From IMG/VR virus record IMGVR_UViG_3300030390_000671, positions 1-22,878 of that record: a DNA stretch of 22,878 nucleotides. One strand, written 5' to 3'. Positions 13,137-19,183 of the stretch are shown one piece after another. The position numbers and the translations under genes are program-made. Source of the stretch: a virus. Each line of letters starts with the position of its first letter. Position 1 is the first letter of the stretch. Below the pieces are notes generated by a model that did no database searches, was not told where the DNA came from, and saw only the letters and a program-made list of their open reading frames with translations.

Positions 13137-13850
13137 TCATTGTGTTCTTAATTTTAAAAGGTTATAACATTCTGTGTATTTCTGTCTGGCTTTACCTTTA
13201 TATTTTTGTTGGAATAACAAATATAGTTGTTTAGTGTATTGATATTGTGTTTTACAATCTTTATAATATTTCTTTGCAAATGCTTTACCTTTTCCTTTAA
13301 AGTAGTTTACATTGTCTGCTGTATCTCCTACTATACATTGTTCATAGAAGTTATATAATGCTTCTTGTTTTGATATGTTAATTATTTGTTTGTGTTTGTG
13401 GTGGTAATTATATATCAAACAGGGGAATTGTTTATAATCCTTATCTATGCTAACAATCATTACTTCTTCTTTTCCTATTGTGTTACTAATTTCATACCAG
13501 TACCTAGCTACCAGGTCATCTGTTTCAATACCAAACCCAAAGATACTACTATATTGATCTTTAACGTATTGATGCATTTCGTGAAGTAGTGGTGGTAATG
13601 TTTGTTTTTTTCTGTTAGCTTTATATTTAGAAGTAAGAATTTTTCTAAAGTTTCCTTTGCTGCCATTAAATGTTATGACTTTATCTATTTCATAATGTTC
13701 TTCTAAGTCATTTACTATTTTCATAAATTGATGATCAAATTTAATTTTAGCATCTTCTATGTTTTCATAGTATGGATTGTCATCAGGATTTTCTTTTGAC
13801 CTGTAACAACTAGCAAAGATTAAACTATCAGCATCTACAAGTAAAATCAT
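13137..13850 (-). CDS. 5'-3' exonuclease, FEN/T4 RNase H-like
   Basis: A 237-residue flap endonuclease/5'-3' exonuclease of the PIN-like superfamily, the group of T4 RNase H and the N-domain of DNA polymerase I. It would remove RNA primers and flaps or process ends for recombination. Metal-binding acids are in LVDADSL (Asp6, Asp8), IETDDLVA (Glu109, Asp111, Asp112), VSIDKDYKQF (Asp136, Asp138) and VGDTADNV (Asp176, Asp179). YKANR (76-80) is the arch motif shared by the family. The glycine-rich K-G-K-G-K turn after GDTADNV fits the helix-hairpin-helix region. The ATG overlaps the stop of the 40-residue gene as ATGA. Confidence 0.92.
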   Translation of the reverse strand: MILLVDADSLIFASCYRSKENPDDNPYYENIEDAKIKFDHQFMKIVNDLEEHYEIDKVITFNGSKGNFRKILTSKYKANRKKQTLPPLLHEMHQYVKDQYSSIFGFGIETDDLVARYWYEISNTIGKEEVMIVSIDKDYKQFPCLIYNYHHKHKQIINISKQEALYNFYEQCIVGDTADNVNYFKGKGKAFAKKYYKDCKTQYQYTKQLYLLFQQKYKGKARQKYTECYNLLKLRTQ

Positions 13851-13969
13851 TTTTTTATTTCTTTAAAAACTTTATAATTGTTTCGCTGTAGAAGTTCTAT
13901 TGCTTTTTTAATTTTAACTTCATTTACTCTAAATGCGTTGAATATTTCGTTTTCGAATGGATGATTCAT
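13847..13969 (-). CDS. 40-residue protein coupled to the exonuclease
   Basis: Forty residues, MNHPFENEIFNAFRVNEVKI then KKAIELLQRNNYKVFKEIKK. Its TGA overlaps the exonuclease ATG as ATGA, strong support for translation. The C-terminal A-I-E-L-L-x-x-x-N-Y-K-V pattern is of a type seen in many short Bacteroidota phage proteins. It overlaps the end of the 43-residue gene 13929-14060 in a different frame. Function unknown. Confidence 0.7.
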   Translation of the reverse strand: MNHPFENEIFNAFRVNEVKIKKAIELLQRNNYKVFKEIKK

Positions 13970-14060
13970 TTTTATTATTTTTATTTATTTTACTTTCTTT
14001 TTTCTCGAAATTAAATTCTCTAAAATAATTATCATTTAAATAGTTTAAATACTTGTTCAT
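13929..14060 (-). CDS. 43-residue basic hypothetical protein
   Basis: The ATG at 14060 comes one base after the stop of the 45-residue membrane protein gene. The product (MNKYLNYLNDNYFREFNFEK start) is Asn/Lys-rich and ends SSIRKRNIQRI. It overlaps the next gene by 41 bases. Its composition is low-complexity and close to what this AT-rich DNA would give by chance, so spacing is the main support. Confidence 0.45.
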   Translation of the reverse strand: MNKYLNYLNDNYFREFNFEKKESKINKNNKNESSIRKRNIQRI

Positions 14061-14061
14061 T

Positions 14062-14199
14062 TTAAAATAATAATAATAAGAAAATAATTATAAAAAACCC
14101 TAATAAAGATATGCCGAACACAATCATATTACTTTCATATTGTTTATCCGACCTACCTTGTCTTGACCTGTACTGTCTAACCTTTTTTTCTTTTTTCAT
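14062..14199 (-). CDS. 45-residue single-pass membrane protein
   Basis: The first 22 residues are strongly basic (MKKEKKVRQYRSRQGRSDKQ), followed by a hydrophobic segment from about 25 to the end (MIVFGISLLGFFIIIFLLLL). The positive-inside rule puts the N-terminus in the cytoplasm. The ATG is one base after the stop of the preceding micro-gene. Such phage peptides often modify the host envelope, block superinfection or take part in lysis; nothing here decides which. Confidence 0.6.
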   Translation of the reverse strand: MKKEKKVRQYRSRQGRSDKQYESNMIVFGISLLGFFIIIFLLLLF

Positions 14200-14200
14200 C

Positions 14201-14290
14201 TTATGCAAATATCCAAAGTGATGCCCAGAATAAAGCAAATATTGTTACAATAAACATAAATTCAGATATTAATTTTAGTGTCTTTTTCAT
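14201..14290 (-). CDS. 29-residue membrane micro-protein
   Basis: The product is MKKTLKLISEFMFIVTIFAL then FWASLWIFA, a basic N-terminus followed by one hydrophobic helix that fills the rest. It is followed after one base by the 45-residue membrane gene. A 39-base gap upstream contains a short perfect hairpin (14307-14319). It could be an envelope-active peptide. The very short length keeps confidence moderate. Confidence 0.5.
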   Translation of the reverse strand: MKKTLKLISEFMFIVTIFALFWASLWIFA

Positions 14291-14329
14291 TTGTTTGTTT
14301 TTATAAGGCTGCTACAGCCATTTAATTAA

Positions 14330-14461
14330 TTAATAATTTCTAACTTGATTTTCTAATTTAGCTTTTTTTAGCATAGATTTTAAATCTATAATACAATTGA
14401 CTAATTGATTATCAGTCATTATTCTTAAATCTTTTGAGGTAACATAAATTAGTTTATCCAT
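14330..14461 (-). CDS. 43-residue helical protein, first gene after promoter P2
   Basis: The product is MDKLIYVTSKDLRIMTDNQL followed by a Lys-rich helix ending KLENQVRNY. The ATG is 20 bases downstream of the -7 box of promoter P2, a normal leader length, and the leader is A-rich (AAATAAAACAAACAAA). Small first genes of early phage operons are often host-takeover factors, but no family is recognised. Confidence 0.6.
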   Translation of the reverse strand: MDKLIYVTSKDLRIMTDNQLVNCIIDLKSMLKKAKLENQVRNY

Positions 14462-14480
14462 TTTGTTTGTTTTATTTAAT

Positions 14481-14512
14481 CAAATATATAACTAAATAAG
14501 TTATTAACAAAA
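14481..14512 (-). promoter_or_regulatory. host-type promoter P2
   Basis: Minus strand: TTTTG (14512-14508), 19 bases, TATATTTG (14488-14481), then ATTAA. It has the same spacing and the same TATATTTGATTA core as P1 and P3, and lies in front of the micro-gene, exonuclease, Mom-like and methyltransferase genes. Confidence 0.8.
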
Positions 14513-14528
14513 TTCAATAACTATTATC

Positions 14529-14945
14529 TTAGGAAAAGTTTATGTTTATTCTACTGGCTTGGTTTTCTTTTAGAAGGTAAACATCTTTTTTTAATCTTCT
14601 TTTTGTCCACATTGTAGTATCAGGACAATACATCTTAATTGGTTTTGGTAATTCTAGTGTGTTTAGCCAGTAAAGAAAATTACCTTTAGGATCATTAACA
14701 AAATATAATTTAATAATATTTTTATCTAAAGACATTAAATAATCATATTTATCTTTTTCAATTAATTTTTCTTCATAATATTTATTTCTGAATTTCATTT
14801 CAATTATACAATCAAAACCTTTTGGAGTTTTACCTTCTGCATCCCATCTAGAATTTCCTTTGCCAGTCCATTTTAAATCCCATCCATCAAGGTTTAAAAT
14901 CATCACTAATGCTTTTTCCCATTGATTAACTTTCTGGATTCCCAT
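14529..14945 (-). CDS. PD-(D/E)XK nuclease-like protein
   Basis: A 138-residue protein starting MGIQKVNQWEKALVMILNLD. I chose the ATG at 14945; a TTG twelve bases earlier is less likely. Residues 35-55 contain RWDAEGKTPKGFDCIIEMKF, where Asp45 and Glu49-x-Lys51 form the D...ExK pattern of PD-(D/E)XK nucleases, and a basic helix (RNKYYEEKLIEKDKYDYL) follows. The size suits a resolvase- or restriction-like phage nuclease. Substrate is unknown, and catalytic activity is inferred from motif alone. It overlaps the upstream gene by 20 bases and is the last gene before promoter P2. Confidence 0.6.
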   Translation of the reverse strand: MGIQKVNQWEKALVMILNLDGWDLKWTGKGNSRWDAEGKTPKGFDCIIEMKFRNKYYEEKLIEKDKYDYLMSLDKNIIKLYFVNDPKGNFLYWLNTLELPKPIKMYCPDTTMWTKRRLKKDVYLLKENQASRININFS

Positions 14946-15144
14946 TATTCCAAACAATATTTAAATCCTTAATCCATTTGTTTATTGTTTTAGGGGAGCA
15001 GGTGCAGGGTTTATAAAAACTATGCTTGTAATAGATGCTGTGTAATTCACACACCAGTTGAAATTCTTCTGCTGATATGTATTGTTTTGTACCCATTCTG
15101 AATACTGTCCAAAGTTTAAAATCTTTTTTTTCAAATTTTACCAT
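14926..15144 (-). CDS. 72-residue protein with HTH-like C-terminal half
   Basis: The product starts MVKFEKKDFKLWTVFRMGTK. Residues 26-68 read as helical and contain EEFQLVCELHSIYYKHSFYK then PCTCSPKTINKWIKDLNIVW. The S-P-K-T-I-N-K-W segment resembles the recognition part of a helix-turn-helix, and two Cys (CTC) precede it. I recall this segment in unnamed flavobacterial phage proteins. It overlaps both neighbours (7 bases upstream, 20 downstream), so it belongs to the coupled chain from 15834 to 14529. It may be a DNA-binding partner of the adjacent nuclease-like protein; that is inference. Confidence 0.65.
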   Translation of the reverse strand: MVKFEKKDFKLWTVFRMGTKQYISAEEFQLVCELHSIYYKHSFYKPCTCSPKTINKWIKDLNIVWNNGNPES

Positions 15145-15284
15145 CTTTTAATTTTAATCTTATTTAATTTTTTTCTTCTTTTATCACAGTTACATTTAGT
15201 TCCCTTAAATGCGTGATAGGTTTCAACTATATATTTGATGCCTGTGTATTTTGTAATGTAATATATTAAATCTCCTAATTTCAT
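15138..15284 (-). CDS. 48-residue conserved small protein with CxC motif
   Basis: The product begins MKLGDLIYYITKYTGIKYIV and continues through CNCDKRRKKLNKI (from residue 31) to a basic end. I recall short Bacteroidota phage proteins with the same K-L-G-D-x-I-Y-Y-I-T-K-Y-T-G-I and C-x-C-D-x-R-R-x-K-L-N blocks; their function is unknown. The ATG overlaps the stop of the 28-residue gene as ATGA, and the end overlaps the next start by seven bases. Confidence 0.75.
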   Translation of the reverse strand: MKLGDLIYYITKYTGIKYIVETYHAFKGTKCNCDKRRKKLNKIKIKRW

Positions 15285-15367
15285 TTTTTATATTTTTTGT
15301 AAATTAAATAGAATATTACTGAAACACTAATACATATTGGACAGGGGTGTAAAAAAGCTATATTCAT
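15281..15367 (-). CDS. 28-residue CPIC membrane micro-protein
   Basis: The product is MNIAFLHPCPICISVSVIFY then LIYKKYKK: a Cys-Pro-Ile-Cys pair, a hydrophobic helix and a basic end. It has ATGA overlaps at both ends (with the stop of 15364-15834 and the start of 15138-15284), which is strong evidence of translation despite its size. CPIC could bind metal or act as a redox pair. Function unknown. Confidence 0.6.
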   Translation of the reverse strand: MNIAFLHPCPICISVSVIFYLIYKKYKK

Positions 15368-15834
15368 ATTATTTTATTTAGGTGTGTTTTGTTTACTATA
15401 TATGTTTCACCATATCCAAAATCTTTTGTTTCTTTTAATTCATCAAATTTATTTCTTGATATTGATCCAACCAATTCTACTATGGGTAATTGCAACCAAG
15501 CTAATACATAACTATCAGCTTTTTTTCTTTCATATTGTTTTTTAAACATTAAAAGATTTGGTCGATATTTAGAAGTAGATGTTTTAACATCAACACCATT
15601 ATCAAAGTCAGTTCCATCATCACCCCTACCTATAATAGATATATCAATTTTTTTGCCAGAATATATAGAATAAGCTAATTCACCTAAAACTCCAACATAA
15701 TGTCTATGCCATCCTTCTTTATCTTTAAAGCAGTTAATACTGTTTTTAGTTTCTGCGTGGTTTTTTGAGCCTGATCTTTTCATTGCTAAGTCTTTACACC
15801 ATTGCATTTGTTCTGTAGTTAGTTTAATTTTCAT
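15364..15834 (-). CDS. PD-(D/E)XK nuclease-fold protein
   Basis: A 156-residue protein with a restriction-endonuclease-like layout: GVLGELAYSIYSG (48-60, Glu52), GRGDDGTDFDNGVDVKTSTS (69-88) with Asp76 or Asp78 and the Asp82-x-Lys84 pair, then a conserved strand-helix section (SYVLAWLQL, VELVGSIS). This is the E...D...DxK order expected of the PD-(D/E)XK fold. Possible roles are a resolvase, a nuclease acting on host DNA, or a DNA-modification partner. It starts with an ATGA overlap from the sigma-like gene and ends with one into the 28-residue gene. Confidence 0.7.
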   Translation of the reverse strand: MKIKLTTEQMQWCKDLAMKRSGSKNHAETKNSINCFKDKEGWHRHYVGVLGELAYSIYSGKKIDISIIGRGDDGTDFDNGVDVKTSTSKYRPNLLMFKKQYERKKADSYVLAWLQLPIVELVGSISRNKFDELKETKDFGYGETYIVNKTHLNKII

Positions 15835-16304
15835 AACAACTTTTTTAGTTTGTCTTTTACTTTGTTGTATGTGTTGTAAAGTGAATAATATTGTATATAA
15901 GATTTCCTGGAAAACTCAGCAATACTTTCACCAGAATTAATAATTTCAAATACCTTTCTATCATACCAATACATTTTAGATAGTTCTTCTTTTACTTTAT
16001 CATAACTTTCAGTATAATTTACATCATTGTTAGTCAAGTGTACATTGTCTAATGGTATCATTGATATGTTTTTGCCTTTTCGTTTTAAGTCAAGAAATAA
16101 AGTTCTAAGTGTTTTAAATATATAATAATAATTAATTTCATCATTATACATTATATCTAAACCTTTTTCTAATTTAAGTTGAATTTTGATATACATTTCT
16201 TGTGTGATATCTTCAGCAGTTCTTTTATTGCATCCAAAAGACATTACAATATCAATCCAGGTATTGTGTTTTTTTGCTACAAGAATCATTTTATTTTTAA
16301 CCAT
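15831..16304 (-). CDS. sigma-70-family-like transcription factor
   Basis: A 157-residue protein with the layout of a small sigma factor. Residues 28-75 (KRTAEDITQEMYIKIQLKLE, then YYYIFKTLRTLFLDLKRKGK) match region 2, where A-E-D-I-x-Q-E-x-Y-x-K-I is the core-binding and -10-recognition signature. Residues 110-157 (YDRKVFEIINSGESIAEFSR and a basic end) fit region 4 with a helix-turn-helix. It would redirect host RNA polymerase to phage promoters, probably the late motif at 1572, 8541 and 10624; that link is inference. It overlaps the ATPase gene by eight bases and the nuclease-like gene by four. Confidence 0.72.
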   Translation of the reverse strand: MVKNKMILVAKKHNTWIDIVMSFGCNKRTAEDITQEMYIKIQLKLEKGLDIMYNDEINYYYIFKTLRTLFLDLKRKGKNISMIPLDNVHLTNNDVNYTESYDKVKEELSKMYWYDRKVFEIINSGESIAEFSRKSYIQYYSLYNTYNKVKDKLKKLL

Positions 16305-17136
16305 TACTTTTTAAAGGGTCATATAAATCATCTACTACTACTGGTAAACCATAATCATTTACTTCAAAACTAAAAGTATCAAAGGCATAATTTCTACTTT
16401 GTTTACATCTTACAGTAACCCAATCTTTATTAACTGTGTTCTGTTCTAACTCAATAATTGTTTCTGATTTTTTAGCCAATGCCGAACCAAGATGTCCTGT
16501 CATTTTAGAAGTTCCGAAATTATTATGAATTACACAAATAATTGCACATTTATATTTTTCTGAAAGTTCCATTAATTTTTGAACACAAGCATTACACCCT
16601 ATTAAATCATTAACATCATTTACTAAATCAGCTACACCATCTAAACAAACTAAAGATGGTTCATTTAACTTACTCAAATAGTATTCCAAAAAATTCATCC
16701 TGTCTTTATGTGGAATAGTTCTTAGTGCAAATGTATTGTATTTACTTGCATCTGTTTTATAATCCATTGCAAATGGTCTGGAAAAACAATTCTGTGAATG
16801 CCACCTAGATTGTTCTGTGTCTATGTGTACACAGTTTCCATTACCTCTATGTCCTTTTAATTGACCACCATACATATTAGAACCACTTAAAAATACTGAA
16901 GCTAATAATGATATAAAAAAAGATTTTTTGGTTTTAGGTGGTGCAGCTAAACTAATAATATTTCCAAAACTGCAAATTGGAATAGGCAAAAGTTTATCAC
17001 CAGATCTTGATTTTATTAATTGTTCACCATAAGATAATGCTACTGGTGGATAGTCTATTTTTTCTTTTGTGTCTATATAACAATCTTCTTCAATTAATTG
17101 CATATAAAGATATTGCTCTGTTTGTTTTTCTGTCAT
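16297..17136 (-). CDS. RepA/DnaB-like replicative ATPase
   Basis: A 279-residue RecA-fold ATPase of the RepA/AAA_25 type, likely the replicative helicase or its equivalent. I start it at MTEKQTEQYL (17136): an ATG 42 bases upstream lies inside the stem of terminator T2. The Walker A position is degenerate, SLAAPPKTKKSFF (62-74), with Lys71-Ser72 kept but the glycines lost. Similar glycine-poor loops occur, as I recall, in Bacteroidota relatives. Other blocks are VHIDTEQSRW (103-112), Walker B SLVCLDGVADLV, VIHNN and HLGSALAKKSETIIELEQNT, the R-G-S-x-A-like motif near the C-terminus. It is followed by the sigma-like gene with an eight-base overlap. Confidence 0.82.
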   Translation of the reverse strand: MTEKQTEQYLYMQLIEEDCYIDTKEKIDYPPVALSYGEQLIKSRSGDKLLPIPICSFGNIISLAAPPKTKKSFFISLLASVFLSGSNMYGGQLKGHRGNGNCVHIDTEQSRWHSQNCFSRPFAMDYKTDASKYNTFALRTIPHKDRMNFLEYYLSKLNEPSLVCLDGVADLVNDVNDLIGCNACVQKLMELSEKYKCAIICVIHNNFGTSKMTGHLGSALAKKSETIIELEQNTVNKDWVTVRCKQSRNYAFDTFSFEVNDYGLPVVVDDLYDPLKSNG

Positions 17137-17147
17137 TAAATAAAGAT

Positions 17148-17181
17148 AAAAAAAAAAGGTACAGATTCTAAAATCCATACC
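17148..17181 (-). terminator. rho-independent terminator T2
   Basis: On the minus strand a 10-bp stem (GGTATGGATT with AATCTGTACC, two wobble pairs) closes a TTAG loop and is followed by ten T. It lies after the SSB-like gene and only 11 bases before the ATPase start, so it may be an attenuator that meters transcription into the ATPase and sigma genes. Confidence 0.85.
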
Positions 17182-17206
17182 CTTTATTATTATTAAAAAA
17201 GTATTC

Positions 17207-17533
17207 TTAGAATGGTAAGTCTGATGTGTGTGCAGATTCTGTTCCTGAAATTATATCAAGTTTTTTTTCTTCACGTTCTGCTAGGACTATATTTGAATCT
17301 GTCCATACTACTTTACCATTTCCTAAATAATTTTTAGGCTTTTTTGCTTCACGTTCTTCTTTAGTCTGTGAATCAGTTATAGCTACATTATTACCATATC
17401 TTGTTTCATCTTGAATAGATATTGTAAAATTGTAATATACTGGTGTTTTACCTTCAGCATCTGGTCTCCCTTTAATAAATTTTTCTTTAGGTAATTTATC
17501 TACCCTAATACTTGCATTAATTAGTGAACTCAT
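17207..17533 (-). CDS. single-stranded DNA-binding protein-like
   Basis: A 108-residue, beta-rich protein ending SAHTSDLPF. The acidic tail with a terminal D-L-P-F is the hallmark of SSB C-termini, which recruit replication and repair partners. The body (INASIRVDKLPKEKFIKGRP, YYNFTISIQDETRYGNNVAI, then AKKPKNYLGNGKVVWTD) is of a type I recall as putative SSBs in flavobacterial phages, and fits a short OB fold. It lies two bases after the ERF-family gene, a classic recombination pair, and is followed by terminator T2. Confidence 0.75.
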   Translation of the reverse strand: MSSLINASIRVDKLPKEKFIKGRPDAEGKTPVYYNFTISIQDETRYGNNVAITDSQTKEEREAKKPKNYLGNGKVVWTDSNIVLAEREEKKLDIISGTESAHTSDLPF

Positions 17534-17535
17534 AG

Positions 17536-18087
17536 TTATTGATTTTTATTGATTGTTAAATTATTTAATTGTTTTTGTATATCATCAGACATATTCCATT
17601 TTTCTTTTATGTCTTTTATTGTGTATTCACCAGAAATTATAGCATTTTCACAATTTTTTATATCATTCTTTTTTATTAACCAATTCTTTGGTTTTTCTTT
17701 TTTAGTTTTATTTATAGCATCTGAATCTTGAGTATCATCTATTAAAAATAAATTTCCTAAAGCATATTTTTTACCATAACTAGATGCAGTACCAAATTTT
17801 TGAGGTCGTTGCATACCTTTTTGATTTTCATCAACTGCAACAATTGCATCAGCAGGAATTTTATTTAATTTATCTTTTATAATTGCCCTAGACCTAATAA
17901 TACCATCACCCAAATATTTTTCAGTAGTTGTTACAGTTACATTATGCTTTAATGCTAAAGGTTTAATTGCTTCTAGTATATCTTCAGCACTTCTAAAATA
18001 ATATTTACCAAATGAATTATACCTTGTTTTTTTTACTTTTAATTCGTTTTGAATTTCTGTTAATTTTTGAAATAATGTTTTTTCCAT
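17536..18087 (-). CDS. ERF-family single-strand annealing protein
   Basis: A 183-residue recombinase of the ERF family (phage P22 Erf type), which anneals complementary single strands during phage recombination and genome circularisation. The N-terminal core contains KLTEIQNELKVKKTRYNSFG and YYFRSAEDILEAIKPLALKH. The signature FGTASSYGKKYALGNLFLID followed by DTQDSDA lies at about 97-123. The C-terminal 50 residues are a charged, helical linker and tail. It pairs with the SSB-like gene immediately downstream and belongs to the P3 operon. Confidence 0.92.
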   Translation of the reverse strand: MEKTLFQKLTEIQNELKVKKTRYNSFGKYYFRSAEDILEAIKPLALKHNVTVTTTEKYLGDGIIRSRAIIKDKLNKIPADAIVAVDENQKGMQRPQKFGTASSYGKKYALGNLFLIDDTQDSDAINKTKKEKPKNWLIKKNDIKNCENAIISGEYTIKDIKEKWNMSDDIQKQLNNLTINKNQ

Positions 18088-18091
18088 TTTT

Positions 18092-18262
18092 TTAAGTTAA
18101 GATATTATTGTTCTTTAAAATTTCTAATTTTGCATCTTTTAATATAAGTTTAGATTCAAGAAGATGAATTTTATTTAAAAGTGCTTCTACTTTATATTTA
18201 TATTCTAATATTAAAGTATCTTTTGTTTGTTGTGAGTAATTTTCTCTAAATGTTGCATCCAT
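18092..18262 (-). CDS. 56-residue coiled-coil protein
   Basis: The ATG at 18262 forms a TAATG overlap with the stop of the preceding gene, so I prefer it to an ATG 33 bases upstream that would lie inside that gene. The product (MDATFRENYSQQTKDTLILE start) is one long Leu/Lys/Glu helix, YKVEALLNKIHLLESKLILK, predicted to form a coiled coil. Function unknown; it travels with the ERF and SSB-like genes. Confidence 0.68.
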   Translation of the reverse strand: MDATFRENYSQQTKDTLILEYKYKVEALLNKIHLLESKLILKDAKLEILKNNNILT

Positions 18263-18417
18263 TATTCTATATGTGTTAAAGTTGATTTTAACCAAAATAT
18301 TTTATTCTCAAATAATTTTTGGTTTTTTGTATCACCCATTATAGATGCGTGTGAATGCATTGCTTCTAATGTTTTGATTTGTTTTTTAATGTCTTGTTTT
18401 TGTGTTTGTAATGCCAT
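18262..18417 (-). CDS. 51-residue helical protein, first gene after promoter P3
   Basis: I start it at the ATG at 18417 (MALQTQKQDIKKQIKTLEAM), about 31 bases below the -7 box of P3, in an A-rich leader. An in-frame TTG at 18450 overlaps the promoter and is rejected. The protein is Lys/Gln-rich and helical, ending FENKIFWLKSTLTHIE. No family is recognised. Confidence 0.68.
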   Translation of the reverse strand: MALQTQKQDIKKQIKTLEAMHSHASIMGDTKNQKLFENKIFWLKSTLTHIE

Positions 18418-18447
18418 TTTATTAATATTTTTTAAATTAAACTTAAT

Positions 18448-18480
18448 CAAATATAAACAATTTTGTTAATAAAACAAAAA
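18448..18480 (-). promoter_or_regulatory. host-type promoter P3
   Basis: Minus strand: TTTTTG (18480-18475), 19 bases, TATATTTG (18455-18448), then ATTAAG. It directly follows terminator T3 and drives the two small genes, ERF and SSB-like genes. Confidence 0.82.
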
Positions 18481-18487
18481 TAGGCAC

Positions 18488-18517
18488 AAAAAAAAAGGAT
18501 TAATAAATTAACCCCTT
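18488..18517 (-). terminator. rho-independent terminator T3
   Basis: Minus strand: a 10-bp stem (AAGGGGTTAA with TTAATCCTTT, two wobble pairs) with a TTTA loop, running into a T-tract of about nine that overlaps the stem end. It lies 40 bases after the NinG-like gene and just upstream of P3. Confidence 0.78.
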
Positions 18518-18556
18518 CTTTCATTAAAGACAAAACAAACAGAATGTAAATATATA

Positions 18557-18949
18557 CTATTCCATTAAATCTACAAAATTTTTATATCTAATAATCATTT
18601 CTTCTATTTCTGGATTGGTTAGTTTTATTATTTTTTTTGCTTTAATATGTAATCTTTCAGCAGTTCCTGAACCATATTTTTTATCTAGTTTATTACCAAA
18701 TACATACTGTTCACCATATTTAAATACGTTACATCCTGCACATTGAACCTGGCAGTTTACTTCATCCCATCTAGTTGAATAATGTTTACGACTTTGGAAA
18801 TGACCATTCTGTAATTTTTTCCAATGATCTTTTTTACCACAAGTAATACAAGTTGCTATATCATTAACTGCATTTTTTCTTCTAATATATATACTAAATA
18901 TTGTATCTAGTTTTTTAACTAATTTACTTCTAGTTAATTTTTTAGCCAT
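18557..18949 (-). CDS. NinG-like recombination protein (HNH-type)
   Basis: A 130-residue protein similar to lambda NinG (Rap), a Holliday-junction or D-loop endonuclease that aids phage recombination. The zinc-binding core is seen as CITCG (Cys34, Cys37), then LQNGHFQSRKHYSTRWDEVN (46-65, His50) and VQCAGCN (Cys70, Cys73). The C-terminal NKLDKKYGSGTAERLH and a final charged helix also fit. It is shorter than lambda NinG (about 204 residues) but of the length I recall in Bacteroidota phages. Its ATG abuts the stop of the 77-residue gene, and terminator T3 follows. Confidence 0.85.
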   Translation of the reverse strand: MAKKLTRSKLVKKLDTIFSIYIRRKNAVNDIATCITCGKKDHWKKLQNGHFQSRKHYSTRWDEVNCQVQCAGCNVFKYGEQYVFGNKLDKKYGSGTAERLHIKAKKIIKLTNPEIEEMIIRYKNFVDLME

Positions 18950-19183
18950 TTATTTGTCTTGGTGCTGTAGGAATTGTTTACCTATATTAGGATCTAATTT
19001 AGATATTACTTTATAGATATATCTACTATTTTTTTTAACTATATCTTTTTCTGATTTAGTAGTTTCACTACCACAATTTGTATATTGAATTGCATCAATT
19101 TCTAACATTTTATTTATTTTTTCAATCTTAGATATTGTTTTATAATTAAATATTTTATCTATTAATTCTTTTGAATATTGCAT
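18950..19183 (-). CDS. 77-residue hypothetical protein before NinG
   Basis: The product starts MQYSKELIDKIFNYKTISKI and ends KLDPNIGKQFLQHQDK. It is charged and helical, with one Cys and no membrane segment. I recall similar L-Q-H-Q-D endings in unnamed flavobacterial phage proteins. It is directly joined to the NinG-like gene (stop TAA then ATG). Upstream is the 166-base gap that follows the lysis block, so it may be the first gene of a short unit. Function unknown. Confidence 0.7.
   Translation of the reverse strand: MQYSKELIDKIFNYKTISKIEKINKMLEIDAIQYTNCGSETTKSEKDIVKKNSRYIYKVISKLDPNIGKQFLQHQDK

Noticed and set aside
14307-14319. Perfect hairpin GGCTG-TAG-CAGCC on the minus strand
   Set aside because: The stem is only five pairs and no U-tract follows, so it is not called a terminator. 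It may affect translation of the following micro-gene, but nothing shows this.
14296-14321. Six-codon ORF (MAVAAL) between micro-genes
   Set aside because: It is too short to support and lies in the hairpin sequence of the gap.
17137-17178. Upstream ATG extending the ATPase by 14 residues (MDFRIC...)
   Set aside because: The ATG and first codons fall in the stem and U-tract of terminator T2; the ATG at 17136 has a normal context and gives a sensible N-terminus.
18418-18450. TTG start extending the first P3 gene by 11 residues
   Set aside because: The TTG overlaps the -7 box of promoter P3 and could not be in the transcript.
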